DNA of 64,000 nucleotides from positions 3,205,501 through 3,269,500 of the forward strand of contig NZ_CP062229.1 in the NCBI RefSeq assembly GCF_024707545.1, given 5' to 3'. A model generated the notes under the pieces. That model was not told the DNA's origin. It saw only the letters and a program-made list of their open reading frames with translations, and searched no databases. Source of the DNA: Mesorhizobium onobrychidis (lineage in GTDB: Bacteria > Pseudomonadota > Alphaproteobacteria > Rhizobiales > Rhizobiaceae). Shown piece by piece: positions 1 through 7,452 of the stretch. A program made the position numbers and the translations under genes. Position 1 is the stretch's first letter. The number at the start of each line of letters is the position of its first letter.

Positions 1-31
1 TGCGCTGCAAGGGATCGACTTAAAGTAAAAT

Positions 32-64
32 CTCATTCCTTACTGAGCACCCCTCAGGAATGAG
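32..64. repeat. Inverted repeat upstream of kup
   Basis: A 9-bp inverted repeat (CTCATTCCT at 32-40, AGGAATGAG at 56-64) with a 15-nt loop lies about 190 bp before the kup start. It could be the terminator stem of an upstream gene or an operator. No T-run follows on the plus strand, so its role is open. Confidence 0.35.
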
Positions 65-254
65 GATTCGCGATTGAGGTAATTGAGGAACGCAATGTTA
101 TCAACGCACATACTAATCTTCCACTGAACTTTCACCCAGTGGCGATTTGAGTCTCGACAACAGCGAGGTATCTCGCGTTCACCACTTCGACAACGAACGT
201 TTTGCTTTGCGCTGCAAGGGGGCGGGACCCCGCCCTATCCGAAGGAGTAAGTTC

Positions 255-2177
255 ATGGGCAATGCCGATATAGGCAACGGCGGGGATGCAACAGCACAGC
301 CCGCGGCGCATGACGTCCACTCCCAGCAGAGCCTGCGAATACTGATTCTGGGCGCGCTCGGCGTGGTCTATGGCGATATCGGCACCAGCCCGATCTATGC
401 GTTCCGCGAGGCGTTGCGTGCTTCGGCCGGCGGCAACGTCGCCGACCGTGGCGACATCCTCGGCGTGCTGTCGCTGATCATCTGGTCTCTGACGATCACC
501 GTCACCATCAAATACATCATGTTTGTGCTCCGTGCCGACAACCGTGGCGAGGGCGGGGTGCTGTCGCTGATGGCGTTGGCGCGCGGCAGTTTCCCGAAGC
601 GGTCGGCGGTGATTCTCGGCATCGGCATCGTCGGCGCTTCGCTTTTCTTCGGCGACGCGGTCATCACGCCGGCGATCTCGGTGCTTTCGGCGGTCGAAGG
701 CATGAATGTCGTAACGCCCACGTTCCAGCCCTATGTGGTGCCGCTGACGCTGGTCATCCTGGCGATCCTGTTCGCGGTACAGCGGTTCGGCACCGGCGGC
801 GTGGGATTGGTGTTCGGGCCTGTTACGGCGCTGTGGTTCCTGGCCATCGGCCTTTCCGGCCTCAACCACATCATGGACGACCCGGAAATCCTGCTGGCAA
901 TCAGCCCGCATTATATCGTGTCGTTCCTGGTCAACTCGCCCGATGTCGCCTTCGTCACGGTTGGTGCGGTCTTTCTCGCCGTCACCGGCGCCGAGGCGCT
1001 CTATGCCGATCTCGGCCATTTCGGGCGCAAGCCGATCGTGCTCGCCTGGCTGGCGATCGTGTTCCCTTGCCTGTTGCTCAACTATGTCGGGCAAGGCGCC
1101 TTCGTGCTGGCAAATGGCGGCGTTGTCGGTCATCCGTTCTTCGAGATGAACCAGGGCTGGACGCTCATTCCCATGGTGGTGCTGGCAACCGCCGCAACCG
1201 TGATCGCCAGCCAGGCGGTGATTTCCGGCGCCTTCTCGCTGACCAGGCAAGCGGTGCAGCTCAACATGCTGCCGCGTTTCGTGATCCTGCATACGTCGGA
1301 AAAACAGTCGGGCCAGATCTACCTGCCGCGCGTCAACCTGTTGCTGGCGCTGGTGGTGATGCTGCTGGTGGTCGGCTTCGGCGAATCCAGCAGACTGGCC
1401 TCGGCTTACGGTATTTCGGTGACCGGCAACATGCTGGTGACGAACATACTGCTTTTTGTCGTCATGACGCGTATCTGGAAGTGGCCGCTCGGCGTCGCGG
1501 TTGCCTTGATGGCGGTGTTCGTCTTCATCGATACCGGCTTCTTTGCAGCCAGCATCGTCAAGGTGTTCGACGGCGGCTGGGCCTCGCTTGCCATTGCCGC
1601 AGTTATCGTGATGACCATGTGGACTTGGATAAGAGGCACCAGGTACCTGTTCGAAAAAACCCGCAGGAACGAGATTCCGCTCGATTTCCTTGCCGGCAAC
1701 CTGGCGAAAAAGAAGCCGCAGTTGGTGTCCGGAACGGCAGTGTTCCTGACCAGCGATCCGATCAGCGCGCCGACCGCGCTCATGCACAGCCTGAAGCACT
1801 ACAAGGTGTTGCACGAGCAGAACGTCATCCTGTCGGTGGTGACGGCGCCGCAGCCGGTGGTGCCCGACAGCGAACGGGTCAAGATGGAGACGGTCAACGA
1901 GCTGTTCATGCGAGTGACACTGACCTTCGGCTACATGGAGCAGCCGAACATCCCTCGCGCGCTGGCGATCTGCCGCAAACAGGGCTGGAAGTTCGACATT
2001 ATGACGACGTCGTTCTTCCTGTCGCGACGTTCGCTCAAGGCCTCGCCCAATTCCGGCATGCCTCTGTGGCAGGACCGGCTGTTCATCGGCCTGGCGCGGA
2101 CGGCGGCCGACGCCACTGAGTATTTCCAGATCCCGACTGGACGCGTGGTCGAGATCGGAACACAGGTAGCGATCTGA
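255..2177 (+). CDS. kup: Kup-type potassium uptake protein
   Basis: Low-affinity K+/H+ symporter of the KUP/HAK/KT family in the inner membrane. The protein is 640 aa, the usual family length. The family hallmark GVVYGDIGTSPIYAFREAL lies near residues 36-54, followed by about twelve hydrophobic helices up to residue ~460 and a soluble C-terminal domain of ~150 aa. ATG at 255 is chosen because a GGAG ribosome site (243-246) precedes it at normal spacing and the family motif then sits near the N-terminus. A TTG 108 bp upstream would add 36 residues with no family support. It appears monocistronic. Rhizobia often carry several kup paralogues, so the exact paralogue is not assigned. Confidence 0.96.
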   Translation: MGNADIGNGGDATAQPAAHDVHSQQSLRILILGALGVVYGDIGTSPIYAFREALRASAGGNVADRGDILGVLSLIIWSLTITVTIKYIMFVLRADNRGEGGVLSLMALARGSFPKRSAVILGIGIVGASLFFGDAVITPAISVLSAVEGMNVVTPTFQPYVVPLTLVILAILFAVQRFGTGGVGLVFGPVTALWFLAIGLSGLNHIMDDPEILLAISPHYIVSFLVNSPDVAFVTVGAVFLAVTGAEALYADLGHFGRKPIVLAWLAIVFPCLLLNYVGQGAFVLANGGVVGHPFFEMNQGWTLIPMVVLATAATVIASQAVISGAFSLTRQAVQLNMLPRFVILHTSEKQSGQIYLPRVNLLLALVVMLLVVGFGESSRLASAYGISVTGNMLVTNILLFVVMTRIWKWPLGVAVALMAVFVFIDTGFFAASIVKVFDGGWASLAIAAVIVMTMWTWIRGTRYLFEKTRRNEIPLDFLAGNLAKKKPQLVSGTAVFLTSDPISAPTALMHSLKHYKVLHEQNVILSVVTAPQPVVPDSERVKMETVNELFMRVTLTFGYMEQPNIPRALAICRKQGWKFDIMTTSFFLSRRSLKASPNSGMPLWQDRLFIGLARTAADATEYFQIPTGRVVEIGTQVAI

Positions 2178-2258
2178 TCCGACTGAGTTGCTCCCGTCGA
2201 ACGGCCTACCTGCCAGGCAACCGCCTAAACTAAAATAGAGGCCGACCACCATGAACGC

Positions 2259-2759
2259 GTGCGCGAGGCGCTGGCAAGGCGGCTGAAAATCGAGCGTAAA
2301 GGCGAAACCAACGCGAGCTATATGCTTAGGGTCGCCAATGCCTACGCACAGGCGCCTGCGCTGCGCGCTGCATCGGATCCCCTCAGAGCGGTCGGCGAAG
2401 AGGCCATCGCGCCATACAGCGGCATGCCCTCGGTCTCGATGCGCCCTCGCTGCGTCGCCTGCAACAGGGCATACCGCAGGCGAAGCTGCGCCACGGCGAC
2501 ATGCCGCGGGAAATCCGCACGAGCGCGTATGGACCGCTTTCTAAGCCGAGATCGCTCCCTTGAGGGCCAACTTTCCCTCATTGGCGCGAAAGGGGGCGGC
2601 GAACCCCAGTCCCGAGGTTCGCCGCCCTGGCTACACAAGACGCTGTCGGATGATCCCAACCCCCCGCTTCTTCTGTGGATGAACTTCACCAGCACCGGGC
2701 AGCGCGCTCGTCGCCATGCTGCAGTCGTTTCCGAAATATTAGTCAGCGTGGAACATTAG
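2259..2759 (+). CDS. Doubtful hypothetical ORF or gene remnant
   Basis: Open reading frame with a GTG start. The first ~45 residues (REALARRLKIERKGETNASY and the following helix) look protein-like. The remainder is rich in Arg, Ser and Cys and reads like non-coding GC-rich DNA. There is no recognisable domain and no clear ribosome site. It is probably the remnant of a gene cut off by rearrangement. I would not assign a product. Confidence 0.2.
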   Translation: MREALARRLKIERKGETNASYMLRVANAYAQAPALRAASDPLRAVGEEAIAPYSGMPSVSMRPRCVACNRAYRRRSCATATCRGKSARARMDRFLSRDRSLEGQLSLIGAKGGGEPQSRGSPPWLHKTLSDDPNPPLLLWMNFTSTGQRARRHAAVVSEILVSVEH

Positions 2760-3175
2760 CAGGTTCTAATGATTGTTTGTGACCAGCGGGCTCCGCCCCC
2801 CGGTGCCTGCTGCAGACCGGGCCACAAGCCCGATCGGGCCCGCGCCAGCGCCAGCCAGTCCCACAGCCCCAGCCCATCCAGGAGGGCTCTGCCGCCGAGG
2901 AGAGAACTTACGAACGCGGTTGCAAAGACCAGATTGCCCGCTCGCGTATCGAGGCTCTCCACCACGTTCTGCTGATGCAGAAGACCTCGCACCGCCTCGG
3001 CATAAACAAAGGCCAGGCGGGGGTCGGATGCCGCGGCGGGAGTGGTTTTCTCCCACCGATGAAGAGTGCTCGGCCATGAGGTGTCGTTCCACGTTCCGAT
3101 ATGAACCACGATATGAACAATGGCAGCTGCCTGACTACCGCCTGTCAAGACCCCGGCCTTGACGCCTGAACACAC
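2756..3175 (-). pseudogene. Truncated small membrane protein, hypothetical
   Basis: A minus-strand frame whose centre looks genuine: an amphipathic stretch (about residues 55-80, containing AEAVRGLLHQQNVVESL) runs into a hydrophobic segment (NLVFATAFVSSLLGG). This pattern of a helical sensor-like segment followed by a membrane helix occurs in bacterial hypothetical membrane proteins. After about residue 110 the sequence becomes low-complexity and ends, and the N-terminal start is unclear, so the gene is probably truncated. No function is proposed. Confidence 0.35.
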
Positions 3176-3205
3176 TGCCCCAGATTACGCGGCGGAGTTT
3201 CAGAT

Positions 3206-3319
3206 ATGCGATACGACTTGCAGGGGCGCAAATTCCTGGAACGGCATTTCGGCATTGTTATTGCAATTGGCCTGGTTGCAGGGCTGTCGGCCCTGGCCGC
3301 GCTTGGCTACACGCCTTAA
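3206..3319 (+). CDS. 37-aa single-helix membrane peptide
   Basis: A very small ORF starting at ATG 3206 and ending in TAA. It has a charged N-terminus (MRYDLQGRKFLERHF) followed by one hydrophobic helix (GIVIAIGLVAGLSALAALG). This is the usual organisation of small inner-membrane peptides. A purine-rich GGAG lies 10-15 nt upstream. Function unknown; the clean basic-then-hydrophobic composition argues for a real gene. Confidence 0.45.
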   Translation: MRYDLQGRKFLERHFGIVIAIGLVAGLSALAALGYTP

Positions 3320-3405
3320 ACCCCGGATTTAGCACCCAAATCCCTAATGTAAGCGAAAAGTAACGGTGCCACGCAACCAGACCGGCGCCACGTGCATTTC
3401 AATGC

Positions 3406-3552
3406 ATGACGATGTTTCGCCCCGATAGCCCTGCAAAATGCTGCGCTTATTGCGGCGGGCGCGACCATGACTACGAGAACTGCCCGAAGTGGAAAGCTGA
3501 CGTCGAACAGCAGAAGGACCAGCGCGTCGGTCCGGCCCCAAGCCCGGCATGA
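3406..3552 (+). CDS. 48-aa zinc-knuckle (CCHC) protein
   Basis: A small ORF from ATG 3406 to TGA 3552, with a second possible ATG at 3412. It contains CAYCGGRDHDYENC, which fits the CX2CX4HX4C zinc-knuckle spacing exactly. A charged tail rich in Lys, Gln and Asp follows. CCHC knuckles bind single-stranded nucleic acid in retroviral and eukaryotic proteins and are uncommon in bacteria. The next gene is convergent. Nucleic-acid binding is an inference from the motif alone. Confidence 0.5.
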   Translation: MTMFRPDSPAKCCAYCGGRDHDYENCPKWKADVEQQKDQRVGPAPSPA

Positions 3553-3632
3553 CGGATCGACAAGCCCGACAAAAACGCAGCCTGAACCATCCCGCTGATC
3601 GGCTCCAACAAACACCAGCCGCTGCCGACCCG

Positions 3633-4106
3633 TTATCGCTTCTGCTGCGTATGACCAACGGCATTGGCGAAAGAAATGTCACCCTTGATCTCGCGCATGG
3701 CCATCGACGTGATCGTCCGGCGCACGCCGGGCAGGCGGCTGAGCTCGACGCGCAGCATCCTGTCCAGCGCCATCATGTCGACCGTCACGATCTGCAGGAG
3801 ATAGTCGGCCTCGCCTGTCGTGGCGTGGCAGCGCCGGATCAGCGGGTGCGCCTGGACTGCGGCCTCGAAGGCTTCGGAAAGCTCGAAATCGATCGACACC
3901 TGGATGAAGGCTTCGATGCCGAAGCCGAGTTTTGCCGGGTCGATCCGTGTCGAGTAGCCGCGGATGATGCCGGCGTCCTCCAGCGCCTTGACCCGCTTCC
4001 AGCACGGCGTCTTGCTTAAGCCGACCTCGTCGGCGAGCACCGCGAAGGAGGTACGCGCGTCGCGTTCCAGCGCTGCGACGATCTTCCGGTCGAGAGCATC
4101 CAGCAT
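3633..4106 (-). CDS. Lrp/AsnC-family transcriptional regulator
   Basis: A 157-aa regulator with the standard two-domain layout. An N-terminal winged helix covers roughly residues 4-60 (LDRKIVAALERDARTS, then VGLSKTPCWKRVKALE as recognition helix). A C-terminal RAM/AsnC ligand-binding domain covers ~65-145, with a TGEADYLLQIVT strand. The gene is divergent from the tryptophan-dioxygenase-like gene at 4267 across 160 bp. In pseudomonads an Lrp-type regulator (KynR) controls kynurenine-pathway genes, so this protein probably senses an amino acid and controls its divergent neighbour. That link is inference from position. Confidence 0.92.
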   Translation of the reverse strand: MLDALDRKIVAALERDARTSFAVLADEVGLSKTPCWKRVKALEDAGIIRGYSTRIDPAKLGFGIEAFIQVSIDFELSEAFEAAVQAHPLIRRCHATTGEADYLLQIVTVDMMALDRMLRVELSRLPGVRRTITSMAMREIKGDISFANAVGHTQQKR

Positions 4107-4266
4107 CGAACGTTCTCCAGGACGGCGCCATAAATGGAATTTCGTCCTTCAATTCTCGCTATTTGAATAACAGAAGGGAACAATATTCAAGCCAAAACCG
4201 CTTATTCTCCAGGCTCGGACCGAACAGATGCCCTGAACCGACGGGCCGGGCAAAGGAGCAGCTGCC

Positions 4267-5019
4267 ATGCACAAGCCGGATTATTATGCCCGCATCGAAG
4301 CGCCCGAGATGCGCGACTACGGCGTCTACCTCCAATGCGACAAGCTTCTCGCCTGCCAGAAGCCGCTGGCCGAGATGGTGAATGCCGACGAGCTGCAGTT
4401 CCAGATCGTGCATCAGGTCGAAGAGCTGTGGATGAAGCTCATCACCTACACGCTGGTCGATGTCGTCGACTTCCTCGAACAGCAGAACACGCATCGCGTC
4501 GTCACGCTGATGGGGCGCGTGCATCGGCTGATGCGCATGATGACGGTGCAGCTCGACCTGCTCGAAACCATGTCGCCCAAGGAATACCAGGAGATTCGGC
4601 TGGAGCTCGGCAATGGCAGCGGCCAGGAATCGCCAGGCTTCAAGCTCTTGCTGCGCATGCCGCCGGACCTGTGGCGCGCCTTCCAGGCGTCCTATCTCGA
4701 TGGTCGCGGGCTCTCGGTCGAGGATGTCTACGATATCAGGTATGATCACGGCGACAGCTATGTCGTCGCCGAGGCGCTGATCGAATTCGACGAGCTGTTC
4801 CAGAAATTCCGCGCCAATCATCTCTACCTCATCCACCGTTCGATCGGGCTGGGCTCGAAATCGCTGAAAGGCCGGCCGGTCGAACTGCTGCAGGCCGGCG
4901 CCCTTCATCGCTTCTTCCCGGAGCTGTGGGACATACGCTGCGACATGACCGACCGCTGGGGCAGTCAGTATGGGACGGTGCGGGATCCGATCAGCCACCC
5001 GGAGGCGAAGGTAGGATAA
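4267..5019 (+). CDS. Tryptophan 2,3-dioxygenase-like heme protein
   Basis: A 250-aa protein of the tryptophan 2,3-dioxygenase (TDO) superfamily. TDO uses heme to open the indole ring of tryptophan to N-formylkynurenine. The distal-histidine motif FQIVHQVEELWMKL is intact at about residues 45-58. The proximal region (FRANHLYLIHRSIG) and RFFPELWDIR also align with TDO. However, the GTGGSSG loop that binds substrate in true TDO reads GSKSLKGRPVE here, and the helix usually written as SxQFRxxE is EYQEIRLELGNG. It may be a divergent TDO or a relative with a different indole or aromatic substrate. GGCAAAGGAGCAGC upstream supplies the ribosome site. An Lrp/AsnC regulator is divergent. Confidence 0.8.
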   Translation: MHKPDYYARIEAPEMRDYGVYLQCDKLLACQKPLAEMVNADELQFQIVHQVEELWMKLITYTLVDVVDFLEQQNTHRVVTLMGRVHRLMRMMTVQLDLLETMSPKEYQEIRLELGNGSGQESPGFKLLLRMPPDLWRAFQASYLDGRGLSVEDVYDIRYDHGDSYVVAEALIEFDELFQKFRANHLYLIHRSIGLGSKSLKGRPVELLQAGALHRFFPELWDIRCDMTDRWGSQYGTVRDPISHPEAKVG

Positions 5020-5035
5020 GGCATAGACGCCGCGA

Positions 5036-5221
5036 TCCCTTCTCCCCTTGTGAGAGAAGGTGGATCGGCGCGCAGGACCGAGCCGGATGAGGGGTGTTGG
5101 ACGGAATGCGGCATGCCAAGCTGGAGCAGCCCTCATCCGACCGAGCGGAGCCTGTCCTCGGGCTTGCCGGAGGCAAAACCCGTGGGCTCGGCCACCTTCT
5201 CCCACAAGGGGAGAAGGGGAG
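5036..5221. repeat. Palindromic intergenic element, family A
   Basis: The two ends are inverted copies of a stem containing ACCTTCTCCC and GGGAGAAGG. The interior carries CTCATCCGACC and a hyphenated palindrome around GCCTGTCCTCGGGCTTGCC. A second, shorter copy covers 13624-13715 with the same interior and right arm. It resembles the RIME-type intergenic mosaic elements of rhizobia. It lies between the TDO-like gene and doxX, and no gene is seen here. Confidence 0.75.
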
Positions 5222-5356
5222 GCGCCGCGCGAACCTCGAGGACTCTAGTCCTGGAAGCTCGCGCCCTTTGAGTCAAAGCTATTTGAATCCTGATGTCGGG
5301 TTTGCGGCTCGTGTATCGTCCTTGGGGCGAAACCCGTCGCAACCCCGGAGGACATC

Positions 5357-5791
5357 ATGTCGTTGGAATCCGCTCAATCACCCGTTCAAACGCCGTGGCA
5401 AACCGCGGCAATCCTCATTGGCCGCCTGATCTTCGCGGCCGTCTTCCTGATGGCGGTGACCTTCAAGTTCATCGACATGGGCGCCACCGCGGGCTACATC
5501 GCCGCCGCCGGATTTCCGTTCCCGCTGTTTCTGGCCTGGTGCGCGGCCCTGCTCGAGGTCGTCCTCGTGCTGTGCTTCCTGACCGGCGCTTTTTTCGCAC
5601 CGGCCGCGCTTGTCGCCGCCGCCTATGTGCTGTTCCTCGCCTTTGCCTTCCACGGCCCGTCGCACTGGGCCGGCAATCAGGCCGAGTTCGGCTTCTTCGT
5701 CGATCACTTCACCTTCGTTGCCGGGCTGCTGTTTGCCGCCGTGCATGGGCCGGGCCGCGTGCTGACGCTGAAGCTTGGGTCTGCAAGCTGA
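5357..5791 (+). CDS. DoxX-family membrane protein
   Basis: A 144-aa integral membrane protein of the DoxX/DoxD family with four predicted helices. The first is IGRLIFAAVFLMAVTFKFID at about residues 22-41; the others fall near 52-70, 75-95 and 112-130. FMAVTFKF followed by a helical hairpin is typical. Family members are small quinone- or redox-linked membrane proteins of mostly unknown role. A strong GGAGGAC ribosome site lies 7 nt before the ATG. The gene stands alone. Confidence 0.88.
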   Translation: MSLESAQSPVQTPWQTAAILIGRLIFAAVFLMAVTFKFIDMGATAGYIAAAGFPFPLFLAWCAALLEVVLVLCFLTGAFFAPAALVAAAYVLFLAFAFHGPSHWAGNQAEFGFFVDHFTFVAGLLFAAVHGPGRVLTLKLGSAS

Positions 5792-5838
5792 TCCAGATCC
5801 TTCGGTCGGCTCGCCGCCTTTGATGCGGGGAGGCGATG

Positions 5839-6144
5839 TCACATCTGGTCGTTGTAGGGTTCCTTCATCTGGCCGACCATGCGCGCCAGTTTCGAGAACG
5901 ACGGCATGTCCGCCTCCGGCTGGCACTGATTGGCCAGTTCCAGCAGCCGGATCGGGAAGTTGACGGCATCGCGGCTCGACGCCGACATGCCTTCGGATCG
6001 CTCCTCGCTGGTCTCGCTGGCTTCGGCCTTGCGCAAGGCGATGTCTATATCCTCGACCGACAGCACGCCCTTGCGAACAAGGACCTGATTGATCGATGCG
6101 ACGGCCATCAGCAGGCCCTCGAGTTGCAGATTGGCGACATTCAT
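5839..6144 (-). CDS. Conserved hypothetical, 101 aa
   Basis: A small soluble protein. The start at 6144 (MNVANLQLEGLLMAVASINQ) has a GGGAG ribosome site upstream; a longer frame to 6246 adds an unconvincing Arg/Cys-rich leader. An N-terminal helical region (LLMAVASINQVLVRKGVLS) precedes an acidic Ser/Glu linker and a second helix (FPIRLLELANQCQ). The segment VLVRKGVLSVEDIDIALRKA resembles short helical bundles. Function unknown. Last apparent host gene before the phage-derived region. Confidence 0.6.
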   Translation of the reverse strand: MNVANLQLEGLLMAVASINQVLVRKGVLSVEDIDIALRKAEASETSEERSEGMSASSRDAVNFPIRLLELANQCQPEADMPSFSKLARMVGQMKEPYNDQM

Positions 6145-6261
6145 GGCTTTGCTCCCATTGACAAAATTGCAAACGCGCGAACGCCGGTTCCGATCCGGAC
6201 AGCTGCAGCATATCGCGGCGGGCGGCCGAATTTTAGGCCGGCCCACGAGATTTCGCTTGCT

Positions 6262-6346
6262 TTGTGACGGCAGCTATGCTAGGAATATAGTCATGGTGCT
6301 GATTTGCGCCAACGACCCGCCCGCCGAGGCGGGGTTTTTGTTTTTT
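6262..6346 (+). ncRNA. Candidate short transcript with promoter and terminator
   Basis: A sigma-70-like promoter (TTGTGA at 6262-6267, 17 bp, ATATAG at 6285-6290) is followed within ~25 nt by an intrinsic terminator: stem CCCGCC (6316-6321) and GGCGGG (6328-6333), then two T-runs. The transcript would be about 45-50 nt. No ORF fits between them. A similarly arranged TATAGT box and terminator occur at 41739-41807. It is either a small RNA or an attenuated leader; sequence alone cannot decide. Confidence 0.35.
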
Positions 6347-6401
6347 GCCTTCTCGAAGGTTTATGCCTGTGTTGCCGATATCAAATGTCGGCGGGACAGC
6401 A

Positions 6402-6554
6402 CCCCCCTTTGTCCTGCCGGACATCTCCCCCTCAAGGGGGGAGATTGGCTGTTGCATCGTTTCGCCAATCGCCTGCCTTTGCAGGAAGAACGCGGCGAGT
6501 GAAGCTGCTGATCTCCCCCCTTGAGGGGGAGATGTCCGGCAGGACAGAGGGGGG
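6402..6554. repeat. Composite palindromic repeat, family B copy 1
   Basis: Left arm CCCCCCTTTGTCCTGCCGG continues through a CTCCCC/GGGGAG stem. After a ~70-nt core containing TTTCGCCAATC comes an inverted right arm ending CCGGCAGGACAGAGGGGGG. The same composite, core included, recurs at 8127-8280, 9848-10020 and 16996-17165. Partial copies occur elsewhere in the window. Non-coding. Confidence 0.85.
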
Positions 6555-6642
6555 CGCGAAGGATCGCGACGCGTGTGATCGTCACTTTCGCCAACACATT
6601 TCTTGAAGCGTGCCATAGCGCGCACTGCTCACCAGAGACCCC

Positions 6643-7041
6643 ATGTCCAAGCGTTACGCAACCATCATCACCGACGATGACGGCCGCGAGGTCGTCAGTG
6701 CCATCGGCGAATTCGAAGGCGCGCCCGATGCCCGCCACGGCCGGGTCGAGCCGGTCGCCGCCGGTGTGCGGATCGGCATGGTCCGGGGCGTCGACGCGGC
6801 CGGCGGCTTTGGGTTTCCGCAAGCGGGCGTCAGCGCCGGTGCGGTGAGCATCGCCAGGGCGGCGCTCAAAGCCGCGTCAGGCGCCGGCAAGTCCGGCAGC
6901 GCGGCTGGGGCAAAGGGCGATGCGGCAAACCGGCCGCGGAAGCCAACGCGTGCAAAGCCCGGCAAGCGGGCGCGCAAGAAACCTACGCGCCCGGCCAAGA
7001 AAACAGCGAAGCCGGCGATGTCCGCCGGGATGATGGGGTAG
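6643..7041 (+). CDS. Phage-associated hypothetical protein with basic tail
   Basis: A 132-aa protein. The N-terminal ~75 residues (YATIITDDDGREVVSAIGEF, then a Gly/Val-rich strand region) look folded. The C-terminal ~55 residues are strongly basic and Ala/Lys/Arg/Pro-rich, a histone-like tail probably for DNA contact. It sits 3 nt before the next gene and opens the rightward packaging block, so a packaging-associated role is plausible. No family recognised. Confidence 0.5.
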   Translation: MSKRYATIITDDDGREVVSAIGEFEGAPDARHGRVEPVAAGVRIGMVRGVDAAGGFGFPQAGVSAGAVSIARAALKAASGAGKSGSAAGAKGDAANRPRKPTRAKPGKRARKKPTRPAKKTAKPAMSAGMMG

Positions 7042-7044
7042 GGC

Positions 7045-7452
7045 ATGGCCGAGGATTCTTTCGACGACGAACCGCCTGATGTGACGGAACGGCCCTCCGG
7101 CCGGCCGAGGCGGGCGAAGAAAACGCTGGCCGATGGTTTTCTGGAAGCCATCCGCGCCGATTTCCGGGCGCATGGCGCCGGCGTCATCGCCGAGGTCCGT
7201 ACCGAAAAGCCCGACCAGTATCTGAAGATCGTGCTGTCGGTGCTGCCCAAGGATTTGCACGTCAACATCAACAGTCTGGATGTATTGAGCGATGACGAAA
7301 TCAGGCAGCGCATCCGCGGCCTCGAAGCCGTCCTCCGGCCATTCCTCGGGAAACCGGGCCTCGGGAAACCGGGTCCCACCAAGCCGGGGCTCGACGGCGA
7401 AGACCGAGTATCTGAGCCTGCTCAGGGAATTGGACCGCAGGCGCCGCACTAA
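7045..7452 (+). CDS. Phage hypothetical, possible small terminase
   Basis: A 135-aa charged protein directly before and overlapping the large terminase. Residues ~28-85 (LADGFLEAIRADFRAHGAGV, then QYLKIVLSVLPKDLHV) are helical and resemble small host-derived or phage proteins that precede terminases. The C-terminus contains a GKPGxGKPG repeat and runs out of frame over the start of terL. The small-terminase role is inferred from position and size only. Confidence 0.5.
   Translation: MAEDSFDDEPPDVTERPSGRPRRAKKTLADGFLEAIRADFRAHGAGVIAEVRTEKPDQYLKIVLSVLPKDLHVNINSLDVLSDDEIRQRIRGLEAVLRPFLGKPGLGKPGPTKPGLDGEDRVSEPAQGIGPQAPH

Noticed and set aside
132..2252. A 706-codon minus-strand frame across kup
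   Set aside because: Shadow of the kup gene. It is rich in Arg, His, Gln and Asp with no hydrophobic or domain pattern, whereas the plus strand encodes a clear Kup transporter.
2338..2695. Overlapping small frames on both strands
   Set aside because: GC-rich shadow frames with Arg/Pro/Ser bias and no ribosome site.
6270..6420. tRNA gene as phage attachment site
   Set aside because: No cloverleaf or T-loop consensus was found near either edge of the phage block, and no duplicated att core was seen by eye.
7045..7452. Calling this gene a definite small terminase
   Set aside because: Only position and size support it. No helix-turn-helix or family motif was recognised, so the call is kept tentative.
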